Shown here piece after piece: positions 16,809 through 25,082 of a DNA stretch of 64,000 bases. This DNA comes from an uncultured Verrucomicrobiota bacterium. Lineage in GTDB: Bacteria; Verrucomicrobiota; Verrucomicrobiia; Limisphaerales; UBA9464. The stretch lies in assembly GCA_903907925.1 (NCBI GenBank), contig CAIVQB010000077.1, positions 78,563 to 142,562 of the forward strand, read 5' to 3'. A program made the position numbers and the translations under genes. The notes beneath the pieces are model-generated. The model searched no databases. It worked only from the letters and a program-made list of their open reading frames with translations, and was not told the origin of the DNA. Within the stretch, counting starts at the first letter, position 1. Each line of letters starts with the position of its first letter.

Positions 16809-17729
16809 ATGAAACTCGGTTTCGTTTCCGCCATCCTTCCCGAACTGCGCCTCCATGAGGTTCTGACCTTCGCGCGACGCGAGGGGTTTTCCTGCGTGGA
16901 GGCGATGTGCTGGCCCTCGGGCAAGGCGGAGCGGCGGTTCGCGGGCGTCACCCACATCGATGTCAACGGCCTGACCGCGACCCGCGCCGACGACATCAAC
17001 GCGCTCTGCCGCGGTCATGGAGTCGGGCTTTCCGCGCTGGGCTATTACCCAAATCCGCTCGATCCCGATCCCGAGGTCTCGAAGGCCAGCGTCCAGCATC
17101 TCAAGCGGGTCATCGTGGCAGCCAGCCATCTCGGATTGAGCACAGTGAACACGTTTGTCGGACGCGATTGGACCCGCAGCGTTGACGACAATTGGCCCCG
17201 ATTCCTCAAGGTATGGCGACCGCTCATGGCCTTCGCCGACGATCACGGTGTCCGGGTGGGCATTGAGAATTGTCCGATGCGATTCACCGGCGACGAATGG
17301 CCCGGCGGAAAGAACCTGATGACCACACCGGTCATCTGGCGCCGCGCCTTCAACGACATCAATTCGCCCAACCTCGGCCTGAACTACGATCCGTCGCATT
17401 TCGTGCTGCAACGGATGGATCCTGAGTCGCCGCTCCGCGAATTCCAGGACCGCCTGTTCCACGTCCATGCGAAGGACGTGAAGATCCGGCGGGATCGGAT
17501 CAATGAGGTGGGTGTGTTCGCCGACCCTCTCGAATGGCATCAGCCGCGCATTCCCGGATTTGGCGAAATGGATTGGGGACATTTTATCGGGGCACTGATG
17601 GAAACCACCTACCGCGGACCCGTTTGCATTGAGGTCGAAGACGATACCTTCGGGCGCGAACTCGACGGCCGGAAGCGAGCACTGCGAGTGGCCGGAAACG
17701 TATTGCGACCGTTCTTGCCCGCCTGCTGA
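16809..17729 (+). CDS. Sugar phosphate isomerase/epimerase (AP endonuclease 2-like TIM barrel)
   Basis: 306 residues from the ATG at 16809, which starts the first barrel strand (MKLGFVSAILPEL). Metal-ligand segments in order are VGIENCPM (Glu), NYDPSHFVLQRMD (Asp, His), FHVHAKDVKI (His) and VCIEVEDD (Glu), the xylose-isomerase-like pattern. The family isomerises or epimerises ketoses and inosose. Adjacent Gfo/Idh and deoC genes suggest one carbohydrate pathway, and Gfo/Idh plus TIM barrel is a common pairing in inositol and keto-sugar metabolism. A longer in-frame ORF starting at 16677 runs into repeat C and was rejected. Confidence 0.85.
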   Translation: MKLGFVSAILPELRLHEVLTFARREGFSCVEAMCWPSGKAERRFAGVTHIDVNGLTATRADDINALCRGHGVGLSALGYYPNPLDPDPEVSKASVQHLKRVIVAASHLGLSTVNTFVGRDWTRSVDDNWPRFLKVWRPLMAFADDHGVRVGIENCPMRFTGDEWPGGKNLMTTPVIWRRAFNDINSPNLGLNYDPSHFVLQRMDPESPLREFQDRLFHVHAKDVKIRRDRINEVGVFADPLEWHQPRIPGFGEMDWGHFIGALMETTYRGPVCIEVEDDTFGRELDGRKRALRVAGNVLRPFLPAC

Positions 17730-17809
17730 AGTTTGAATTGAGATTCCCGCGCCGAACAGCCACCTCATCCGGGCGTCAACTCACTCGTGAGACTACCGGT
17801 CCCTTTTTC

Positions 17810-18604
17810 ATGAAATACAGCTACGACGAACTGGCGAAGATGATCGATCACTCGCTCCTGCATCCCACGATGACGGATCAGGACCTGGACGACGGCTGCC
17901 GTCTGGCGGCCAAGTACGGTGCCGCATCGGTTTGCATCAAACCGTACGCGGTGAAACGGGCGGCCGAATTGTTGAACGGGACCGGCGTGCTGGTCGGAGC
18001 AGTCATTGGATTTCCCCACGGCAACGGCACGACGGAATCCAAGCGTTACGAAACCGAACTTGCCTGCCGCGACGGTGCCGCCGAGATCGACATGGTGATC
18101 AACATCGGCAAGGCGCTGTCCGGCGATTGGGCCTATGTCGAAACCGATGTCCGGGCCGTCTGCGACGAAGCCCGGCGGCACGGTGCGAAGGTCAAAGTGA
18201 TCTTCGAAAACGATTATCTGACGAAGGGTGGTGCCGGACTGGATTCGGACGCCTTCAAGCGAAAGCTCTGCGAACTCTGCGAGCGGGCGGGTGCGGCCTG
18301 GGTCAAGACCTCGTCAGGCTATGGCTTCGTGAAACAGGCCGACGGCAGCTACAATTACAAGGGCGCAACCGAACACGACCTGGCGTTGATGCGGGCCAGT
18401 GTCTCCGAGGCAGTACAAGTGAAGGCAGCCGGCGGCGTTCGCGATCTCGACGGGTTGATCCGCGTCCGTGAGTTGGGCGGATCCCGCTGCGGCGCGACCG
18501 CCACCGCCGCGATGATGGACGAATATCGAAAGCGCGAAGCGGCGGAGAAGGCGGGCGTCACGGTCGACGGTGGCAAGGGCGGAATCGGCGCGGGCGGGTA
18601 TTGA
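17810..18604 (+). CDS. deoC: Deoxyribose-phosphate aldolase
   Basis: 264 residues. Family landmarks are IDHSLLHPT at the start, EIDMVINIGKALSGDW, VKVIFENDYL, the Schiff-base lysine in AWVKTSSGYG and the second lysine in VQVKAAGGVRD. The enzyme splits 2-deoxyribose-5-phosphate into glyceraldehyde-3-phosphate and acetaldehyde, in the cytosol. The ATG at 17810 gives a normal N-terminus; an upstream in-frame ATG at 17738 adds 24 unlikely residues. The last 20 residues are Gly-rich. The gene is followed by a GTTGAAG-type repeat stretch at 18606-18672. Confidence 0.94.
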   Translation: MKYSYDELAKMIDHSLLHPTMTDQDLDDGCRLAAKYGAASVCIKPYAVKRAAELLNGTGVLVGAVIGFPHGNGTTESKRYETELACRDGAAEIDMVINIGKALSGDWAYVETDVRAVCDEARRHGAKVKVIFENDYLTKGGAGLDSDAFKRKLCELCERAGAAWVKTSSGYGFVKQADGSYNYKGATEHDLALMRASVSEAVQVKAAGGVRDLDGLIRVRELGGSRCGATATAAMMDEYRKREAAEKAGVTVDGGKGGIGAGGY

Positions 18605-18605
18605 G

Positions 18606-18672
18606 AAGCGGGTTGAAGTGTTGAAATGCTGAAGATTTAAAGAGGAAGATGCGCGAACGGTAGAGCGAGGCT
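18606..18672 (+). repeat. Partial copy of dispersed repeat A (left end)
   Basis: GGTTGAAGTGTTGAAATGCTG, then AGAGGAAGATGCGCGAACGG and TAGAGCGAGGCTTCGC, resembles the first 70 bases of repeat A after argD (10937-11005) in the same order. As with that copy it begins just after a stop codon. The match is loose. Confidence 0.5.
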
Positions 18673-18730
18673 TCGCATCCATTCCGTTTCCTGCCTTCAT
18701 GCTTTCCAGATTCGTCACCCATCACCCGAC

Positions 18731-19270
18731 ATGCATCCCAGCCGATTCTTTCATCATTGCCCGCGGTGCGGGTTGAAACAGGCGCCGCCCGAGGGCAAGG
18801 CACCGTTCCAATGCACGGCATGCGGCTTCAGGTATTACTTCAACGCCGGCTCCGCGGTCGCGACGTTCGTGACCCGCGCGGACGGCCGGTGGTTGTTCAT
18901 TCGTCGGGCCAGGGATCCGGGCCAGGGAAAGCTCGCTCCGCCCGGAGGCTTCGTCGACCTCGGCGAAACCGCGGAGAACGCCGTCCGACGCGAGTTGCGC
19001 GAGGAAGTGGGCATCGAACTGGAGCAGGTCGAATTCCTTTGTTCGCACCCGAACGCTTATCTTTACGGCGGGATCACCTATCCGACGCTCGACCTGTTCT
19101 TCACCGCGACGCTGGCGGACGGATCGTCGCCCCAGGCACTGGACGAAGTGACCAGTGTCGGATGGCATGACGCCGCCCAAATCCACACGGAGGATCTCGC
19201 CTTCGATTCCATGCGGGCCGCATGGGAGAGGTTGATGAGACGCCCTGGATCCGGCGGGTTCCCAAGCTGA
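18731..19270 (+). CDS. NUDIX hydrolase with N-terminal zinc ribbon
   Basis: 179 residues. CPRCG near residue 10 and CTACG near residue 28 form a four-cysteine zinc ribbon. A full Nudix box follows at about residues 77-99: GGFVDLGE and RRELREEVG. The layout resembles NudC-like and related ADP-ribose or NADH pyrophosphatases, but the diagnostic SQPWPFPxS of NudC is absent, so the substrate is open. Cytosolic. It faces the cytochrome-LRR gene convergently with 47 bases between the stops. Confidence 0.85.
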   Translation: MHPSRFFHHCPRCGLKQAPPEGKAPFQCTACGFRYYFNAGSAVATFVTRADGRWLFIRRARDPGQGKLAPPGGFVDLGETAENAVRRELREEVGIELEQVEFLCSHPNAYLYGGITYPTLDLFFTATLADGSSPQALDEVTSVGWHDAAQIHTEDLAFDSMRAAWERLMRRPGSGGFPS

Positions 19271-19317
19271 TCCCAAGCGCCGCACGACAAAGACCGGCCT
19301 CCTCGCAATGGCGTCTG

Positions 19318-20358
19318 CTACTTTTTCGCCTCGTCTTTTTTCTCGGACTTGGCGGCGGGGGCGTTGGTGGTGACCGGGATCAATTCCCAACCGGTGTTGA
19401 TGTTGAGCCCCGGCAGGGCAGCCTGCAGACGGTCGACTCCGTTCGTGGTCACCTTCGTTTGCCACAGGTAGAGATTGTGGAGGTGCTTCATTCCCGCGAG
19501 CGCATCCAGCGCGGCGTCGGTCACCTTGGTTCCGTACAAGTTCAGATAGGTCAGGTTCTGCAGGCTCTTCAGCTCACCGACGCCGGCATCGGTCACGCCG
19601 GTCAATTCGAGTCCGAGCACTTCGAGATGGGGGAGATTCTTCAGCACGCCCATCGCCTTGTCCGAAATCTTGGTCGTGCCCAACCGGACTTCGATCAGGC
19701 TCGGGATGTCCTTCAACGGGGCGATGGTCGCGTCAGTGACGTTGGTGCCGAGGAGGCGGAGATTGACCTCGTGCCACGGCACGTTGAGGGCGACCGGGCG
19801 AACGTCGATGCCGGTCTTGGCGAGGGCTTCGATGGCGGCCGCCTCACCGGCCGGGGCCTTGAAATCCTTGGGCAACTCGGGCGCCGGGACCGGAGGCTTC
19901 ACCTTGCCGGACGGCTTCCAACCGTCATCCACCGGCGCAGCGGCGGCCGTCGCGGGAGCAGCGGGTGCGGCGGCGGGCGCCGGAACCACCACACCCTCGG
20001 GCCACTTGGCGCCTTCATTGACCCAATTCTTGATCAGCTCGATCTGCGGGGCGGTCAGCGAATCCCCCTTTGGCGGCATGCGATCGTCGTTGTCCTTGGG
20101 CAGGATCACGCGCTTGTAGACTTCGCTGTCGGCGGCGGCGCCGGCCTTGACGATCTCGCCATCCTTGCCGCCCTTGAAGAAATCGGCGCGGGTGTCGAGG
20201 CGCAGCTTGCCCTTCTGCTTGTCCGGCCCGTGGCATTCCACGCACCGCTGTTGCAGGATCGGCACGATCTCCTTGTTGAAATCGACCGCCGCAACGACGG
20301 GGGTGGCGGTGAGAATCGCAACGGACCAGAGGCGGGCGACGGCGGCGGAAGTCTTCAT
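19318..20358 (-). CDS. Exported cytochrome-like (PSCyt1) protein with leucine-rich repeats
   Basis: 346 residues from ATG 20358, which puts a signal peptide (about residues 1-24) at the N-terminus. Residues 25-115 are a Planctomycete-type cytochrome domain with one CVECHG haem motif and the trailing DRMPPKG methionine-proline motif. An Ala/Pro-rich linker (about 120-150) leads to leucine-rich repeats at about 190-335, with units such as LEVLGLELTGVTDAGVGELK and LTYLNLYGTKVTDAALDAL. Probably periplasmic. This fusion is widespread in Verrucomicrobia and Planctomycetes but its electron partners are not known. The sequence ends in a Lys/Glu-rich tail. Confidence 0.85.
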   Translation of the reverse strand: MKTSAAVARLWSVAILTATPVVAAVDFNKEIVPILQQRCVECHGPDKQKGKLRLDTRADFFKGGKDGEIVKAGAAADSEVYKRVILPKDNDDRMPPKGDSLTAPQIELIKNWVNEGAKWPEGVVVPAPAAAPAAPATAAAAPVDDGWKPSGKVKPPVPAPELPKDFKAPAGEAAAIEALAKTGIDVRPVALNVPWHEVNLRLLGTNVTDATIAPLKDIPSLIEVRLGTTKISDKAMGVLKNLPHLEVLGLELTGVTDAGVGELKSLQNLTYLNLYGTKVTDAALDALAGMKHLHNLYLWQTKVTTNGVDRLQAALPGLNINTGWELIPVTTNAPAAKSEKKDEAKK

Positions 20359-20552
20359 GGCTGGGTGTTCTGACGCCGCCATTCCGGGTGTGTTCAGACG
20401 AATTTTCCGGGGAGCAGCGGGCTGTTTATACGCAACGACCGGCGCGATTTCAAATGGGATGTCCGGCGCGAATCGCAAGTTAGGGCGTGACGTGACCCGG
20501 GGGGGTGTATTAACAGAATCGCTTTCCGGCGTCGGCCGGAGCCGTCCGTGTC

Positions 20553-21515
20553 ATGAAAAATCTGCTCAGTCTCGAAACTCTGGCTGCTTCCGACATGCGA
20601 TCCATCCTGGACCGCGTGGCGGGGTTCAAATCCGCCCGGACCACCCACGCCCGCCCGCTGACGGGCCAGACTTGGGCTCTGATTTTCAGCAAATCGTCGA
20701 CGCGCACCCGGGTCAGTTTCGAGGTCGGGCTCCGCGAACTCGGCGCCGAAGTGCTCTTCCTCAACGCCAACGACATCCAGCTCGGACGCGGCGAACCCAT
20801 CAAGGACACCGCCCGCGTCATGGGCCGGATGATCCACGGCGCGGTGATCCGGACCTTCGCCCAGAAGGATGTCGCGGACTTCGCCCAATTCAGCGGCATT
20901 CCCACGATCAACGCCCTGACCGACGACGAACACCCATGCCAGATCCTGACCGATATCTTCACCTTCGAAGAAAAGACCGGACGCCGGATCGAGGGTTCGG
21001 TGGTGACGTTCGTGGGCGACGCCGCCTGCAATGTTCCCGCCAGTTGGATCTTCGCCGCCGCCAAGCTCGGGTTTGAGCTGCGACTCGCCGCGCCGCGCGC
21101 CTATTGGCCCTCGCCGGAGATCCTCGCGCGCGCCGGTGCGGGTGCGACGGCGGATTGGACGAAACGCCCCGACAGCACGACGGAGCGGATGACCGCCGGG
21201 ATCGGGACGATCGTCTTGATGACCGACCTGAAACTCGCCGCGAAACAGGCCGACCTGCTGTACACCGACGTCTGGGTCTCGATGGGCAAGGAGGCCGAAG
21301 CCGCCCAACGGATCGCGGAATTGACCGGCTATCAGATCAACGCCGGGTTGATCCAATGCGCCAAGCCCGGCGTGGCGGTGATGCACTGCCTGCCGGCATA
21401 TCGCGGGAAGGAAATCGACGATGCCACCTTCGAAGCCCACGCCGACCTGATCTTTACCCAGGCCGAGAACCGCCTCCACACCCAGAAGGCGATCGTGGAT
21501 TGGATGGTTGCGTGA
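20553..21515 (+). CDS. argF: Ornithine carbamoyltransferase
   Basis: 320 residues. Motifs are SKSSTRTRVSFE (carbamoyl-phosphate binding), DDEHPCQ (HPxQ), a Lys-Asp containing DVWVSMGKE, and HCLPAYRGKEI, the ornithine/HCLP loop that separates OTCases from ATCases. It makes citrulline from ornithine and carbamoyl phosphate in the cytosol. It stands apart from argJ/argB/argD (12 kb upstream) and from argH (19 kb downstream). Its stop overlaps the next gene by four bases (GTGA). Confidence 0.96.
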   Translation: MKNLLSLETLAASDMRSILDRVAGFKSARTTHARPLTGQTWALIFSKSSTRTRVSFEVGLRELGAEVLFLNANDIQLGRGEPIKDTARVMGRMIHGAVIRTFAQKDVADFAQFSGIPTINALTDDEHPCQILTDIFTFEEKTGRRIEGSVVTFVGDAACNVPASWIFAAAKLGFELRLAAPRAYWPSPEILARAGAGATADWTKRPDSTTERMTAGIGTIVLMTDLKLAAKQADLLYTDVWVSMGKEAEAAQRIAELTGYQINAGLIQCAKPGVAVMHCLPAYRGKEIDDATFEAHADLIFTQAENRLHTQKAIVDWMVA

Positions 21516-22060
21516 AGCCACCGACCAATCGTCGCCGGCGCATCTTGCGGATCGGTGTCGCGCTCGTTCTGCTCACGTGCGTGTCGGTTGGGCTGGTTCA
21601 CGCAATCCTCGGGAGTCGCGAAGCGCCAAATATCCAGGTTCGGTTCGAGAATATTGAACCGAACAACTTCGGTTTTGGAGGTGAGTTTGTCGTCCAAAAC
21701 CTGGGAAAGAAGATTGTGGTACTGGGTTCGCTTCAAGCGACGGTTTCTTCCCGATCGGGTTCTATTTCAAATCTCAACGTGTACCGACTACCAGGGGTGA
21801 ACGGCCAAATGGTTCCGACCATCGATCCCGGCGGCTCGAATGTATTTGTGGTAAATGGGCTCCAGAATCCGAGCCAGTGGACTGCGGAGGTTAAATATTT
21901 TGAGAATTCGTGGGTGTCGGAAAAGACGGAAGAACTTGTTGTTTGGTCGGACGGAAGAATCGCGAGGTGGATTCCCTGGCGTCTGTTGACTTGGGTCCGA
22001 GGAATGAAACCCCACCATTTCTCCATCGAGCCTCAGGAAATCCCACCGCCCCACCCCTGA
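21512..22060 (+). CDS. Hypothetical single-span membrane protein coupled to argF
   Basis: 182 residues from a GTG overlapping the argF stop. A basic NRRRRILR stretch precedes one transmembrane helix (about residues 14-31), after which comes a beta-rich domain (VQNLGKKIVVLGSLQATV, WTAEVKYFENSWVSEK). It could be a single immunoglobulin-like or C2-like domain outside the membrane. Base composition is clearly lower in GC than its neighbours, which hints at recent arrival or relaxed selection. No family recognised. Confidence 0.6.
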   Translation: MKPPTNRRRRILRIGVALVLLTCVSVGLVHAILGSREAPNIQVRFENIEPNNFGFGGEFVVQNLGKKIVVLGSLQATVSSRSGSISNLNVYRLPGVNGQMVPTIDPGGSNVFVVNGLQNPSQWTAEVKYFENSWVSEKTEELVVWSDGRIARWIPWRLLTWVRGMKPHHFSIEPQEIPPPHP

Positions 22061-22105
22061 CATCCCCCTCGACGCTCGCCGGTAGCCCGCTAAACTCCCC
22101 ACCGC

Positions 22106-23365
22106 ATGTCAACCGCTGTGCCCCTCGCAACCCCGGCCACCGACGACTCCAGTCCGAAGCCGAAGAAGATCAATCTCCGGACGCCCGACGTCATGGAGGC
22201 GGTCCAGGCGCAGGTGGTGCTGCATTACCGCAGTGAACTGGTGGAGCGCATACGGGCCAACGGCGGCGTCCTCAGCGCCAGCGGTCTCACCATCAAACTG
22301 GCCAAGGAATTCGGTTTTTGTTACGGCGTCGAACGGGCCATCGACCTGGCCTACGCCGCCCGCAAGGTTTTCCCGGCGCCCAAACGCATCTTCCTGCTCG
22401 GCGAAATCATCCATAACCCGGAGGTCAACGACCAGATCCGCGGCATGGGCATCGTCAGTCTCAAGCCCAAGCCCACCACCGACGACATCGCCCACATCAC
22501 CGCCGACGACGTGGTAATCATCCCCGCCTTCGGCACCGAGGTGGCAACCCGCCGGAAGCTGGAATCCAAGGGCTGCCAGTTGGTGGACACCACCTGCGGC
22601 GACGTGATGAGCGTGTGGAAACGCGTCCGGCAGTACTCCAAGGAAAACGTCACCAGCATCATCCACGGCAAGGCCAAGCACGAGGAAACCAAGGCCACCA
22701 CCAGCCAGGCCACCGCCTACGGATCGGGACATTATCTCGTCGTCTACAACCTCGAGGAGACCGATTACGTCTGCGACTACATCCTGAACGGCGGGAACAA
22801 GGACGACTTCCTCACCCGCTTCAAGGGCGCCTATTCCCAGGGATTCGATCCCGATCTCCATTTGAACGCCGTGGGTGTCGCCAACCAGACGACGATGCTG
22901 CGTGGCGAAACCGAGGAGGTGCAGCGCCGGTTCAAGGCGGCGATGGAAAAGAAGAACGGGCCGGTCAAACTGCCCGATCATTTCCGCTTCTTCGACACCA
23001 TCTGCGGTGCCACCCAGGAGCGTCAGGACGCGTTGGAAAAGATGCTGCGCGAGCCGATGGACCTGTTGCTGGTGGTCGGCGGATACAATTCCTCCAACAC
23101 CTCACATCTGGCGGAAATGGGCGAAAAAGTCCTGCCCACCTTCTTCATCAAGAACGCGGCCAAGATGGAATCGGCCGGCATGATCCGTCATTGGAACCAG
23201 CACGTGTCTCAGGAGGAGGAGACGCTGAACTGGCTGACCGCCGACCGCCCCCTGACGGTGGGCATCACGGCCGGCGCCTCGTGCCCGAACAATCTCATCG
23301 AAGACACGATCAAGCGCCTCTTTGAGCTGCGCGGCCTCAGCGTTCAGGATGTCCTGAAGCAATAG
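22106..23365 (+). CDS. ispH: 4-hydroxy-3-methylbut-2-enyl diphosphate reductase, long type
   Basis: 419 residues, longer than the about 310 of the E. coli enzyme and like the cyanobacterial/plant group. Three cysteines for the iron-sulfur cluster are clear: FGFCYGVERA, TICGATQER and ASCPNNLIEDT. Substrate-binding HGKAKHEETKATTS is also present. The protein gives IPP and DMAPP in the last MEP-pathway step, in the cytosol with ferredoxin/flavodoxin as donor. The first 70 residues precede the common core. ispE lies at the far end of the window. Confidence 0.95.
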   Translation: MSTAVPLATPATDDSSPKPKKINLRTPDVMEAVQAQVVLHYRSELVERIRANGGVLSASGLTIKLAKEFGFCYGVERAIDLAYAARKVFPAPKRIFLLGEIIHNPEVNDQIRGMGIVSLKPKPTTDDIAHITADDVVIIPAFGTEVATRRKLESKGCQLVDTTCGDVMSVWKRVRQYSKENVTSIIHGKAKHEETKATTSQATAYGSGHYLVVYNLEETDYVCDYILNGGNKDDFLTRFKGAYSQGFDPDLHLNAVGVANQTTMLRGETEEVQRRFKAAMEKKNGPVKLPDHFRFFDTICGATQERQDALEKMLREPMDLLLVVGGYNSSNTSHLAEMGEKVLPTFFIKNAAKMESAGMIRHWNQHVSQEEETLNWLTADRPLTVGITAGASCPNNLIEDTIKRLFELRGLSVQDVLKQ

Positions 23366-23438
23366 GCATTGATCCGGCAATCGTGCTGGTGTTCGCTGGG
23401 CGCACCGCCCCATCTCCTGCACCCAACCCCGCACCTCC

Positions 23439-24695
23439 ATGTCTCATCCCACACCATTGGGTCTGAAAAAATCGTTCGGCTACGGCGACCGTCTCGGCCT
23501 GGCCACGCCGGGGCATCTGGCCGCCGCCCGGAAGTTCCCTGATTTCGCACCCATTCTCGCCCAGCAATCGATCCGGGAAATGACCCGGACCCGCCGCACG
23601 GCGAAGGAAGTCATGGCCGCCGCCAAGCGTGGCGTGGAATCGACTGGCTACGCAGGAATCTGGGGGGCGGATGGCGATCACTTGAAAACGCCGGAGGACG
23701 TCCGGGTGGTTTCCGATGCCGGATTCCGTTTCTTTACCATCGATCCCAGCGCGTTCGTCAACAATGACGCCGATCATCTGGACGCCGCCGCGCTGGAAGC
23801 GGGAGTCGCTGGGTTGGAAGCCGATGGGACCCTCGCTGGTTTCGACTGGCGCGGCGCGTATCTCGACCGTTCGTTCGACATCGGCACCGACGCGCCGCTG
23901 CGGTTCGATCGTGAGTCGTTGTTCCGCGCCCTCGTCAAATACGGCCGTGCGACCGCTCATTGCCAGGTGATGGGCCGGGCCATTTCCGGGGTCAGTGCCG
24001 ACCGCGGATTCGACATCGAGGTCTCGGTGGATGAAACTGATTCACCGACGAGCCCGCTGGAACATCTGTTCTTCGCGCTGGAATTGAAACGCCGTGAGGT
24101 TCCGAACGTGGTGAGCCTGGCGCCGCGATTCATTGGGGAGTTCGAGAAGGGCATCGACTACAAGGGCGACCTGAAGGCGTTCGAGGCGCAGTTGCGGTTG
24201 CACGCCGCCATCGCCCGCAGCACCGGTCCGTACAAGATCAGCGTCCACAGCGGTTCCGACAAATTCACCGCGTACCCAGTGGTGGGCCGCGTTTGTGGCA
24301 ATCTCCTTCACGTGAAGACGGCGGGAACCAGCTACTTGGAGGCGCTTCGGGTGATTGCCCGGATTCGTCCCGGATTGTTCGCCGAGATCGCCGAATACTC
24401 CCGGGGCCGTTTCGAGACCGACCGCGCCAGTTACCACATCAGCACCACGGCGGCGCAGGTGGCCGCGCTGCCGGCCTTCTCCGGACCCGCGGACGAAGCG
24501 GTCTACCTGGACGAGATTCCCGGGCGGCAATTGCTGCACGTCACCTTCGGCAGCGTTCTGACGGTCGGAGTCGATGCCAAGGGACGGCCGTTCAAGGACG
24601 GAATTCTCGAAGTCCTCCAGGAACGGCCCGATCTACACCTTGAATTCCTCGAACGCCATTTCGTGAAGCACCTCTCCCTGCTGAACGCGGGTTGA
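23439..24695 (+). CDS. uxaE: Tagaturonate epimerase family protein
   Basis: 418 residues. The start KKSFGYGDRLGLATPGHL and the central QQSIREMTRTRRTAKEVM are the pattern I know from UxaE, which interconverts D-tagaturonate and D-fructuronate. Later FTIDPS, YKISVHSGSDKF and KTAGTSYLEAL fit the same alpha/beta barrel-like core. This allows galacturonate carbon to enter through fructuronate without the usual UxaB route. uxaA, a dehydratase for uronate-derived acids, is at 45055-46602. The family name is from memory, so the exact reaction is moderately sure. Confidence 0.8.
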   Translation: MSHPTPLGLKKSFGYGDRLGLATPGHLAAARKFPDFAPILAQQSIREMTRTRRTAKEVMAAAKRGVESTGYAGIWGADGDHLKTPEDVRVVSDAGFRFFTIDPSAFVNNDADHLDAAALEAGVAGLEADGTLAGFDWRGAYLDRSFDIGTDAPLRFDRESLFRALVKYGRATAHCQVMGRAISGVSADRGFDIEVSVDETDSPTSPLEHLFFALELKRREVPNVVSLAPRFIGEFEKGIDYKGDLKAFEAQLRLHAAIARSTGPYKISVHSGSDKFTAYPVVGRVCGNLLHVKTAGTSYLEALRVIARIRPGLFAEIAEYSRGRFETDRASYHISTTAAQVAALPAFSGPADEAVYLDEIPGRQLLHVTFGSVLTVGVDAKGRPFKDGILEVLQERPDLHLEFLERHFVKHLSLLNAG

Positions 24696-24697
24696 GT

Positions 24698-24732
24698 TCC
24701 CTTCCGTGAGAATGGGTGGAATCGGTGTCTGG
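24698..24732 (-). repeat. Single arm of hairpin repeat B
   Basis: TTCCGTGAGAATGGGTGGAA followed by TCGGTGTC matches the right arm of repeat B (for example at 15161-15189) with changes. It directly joins repeat A copy 2, as repeat B joins repeat A at 11128, but in the opposite orientation. Confidence 0.55.
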
Positions 24733-24757
24733 ATTCGTTTCGATCCCTGGACGATCC

Positions 24758-24957
24758 GAGTGAACGTGGCTCCCCGAATCGCGTGAACGCGGAACTCCCC
24801 CGGTAGGGCGAACCTCCCGGTGAGCTCGGTGGACGGACGGATTCAATAACGCACCGCTGCGTCCCACATCCTACCACGTTCCGGCTTGGCAGGAGCCGCG
24901 CCCTACCGATGGACCGCGTCCCTCTTAAACTCTGCAACTCTTAAACCTTTCAACCGA
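24758..24957 (-). repeat. Dispersed repeat A, copy 2 (inverted relative to copy 1)
   Basis: Read on the reverse strand it gives GTTGAAAGGTTTAAGAG, GGTAGGGCGCGGCTCC, CCGTCCGTCCACCGAGCTCACC, GGAGGTTCGCCCTACCGG, GGAGTTCCGCGTTCACGC and CGGGGAGCCACG. The same order of blocks is at 10937-11127. It occupies most of the 387-base gap between uxaE and the ABC-F gene; no gene is seen there. Confidence 0.75.
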
Positions 24958-25082
24958 CTCGCTTCCTTCCGTGAAAATCCGTGCCCTCCACGTCGCCCCG
25001 GGAGCGCGAATTTCACCCATCCAATCGTCACCGCCACGACGCTTGTCGGCCGGCCCGTCGTCTGCCATGGTTCCCGGCTTCG

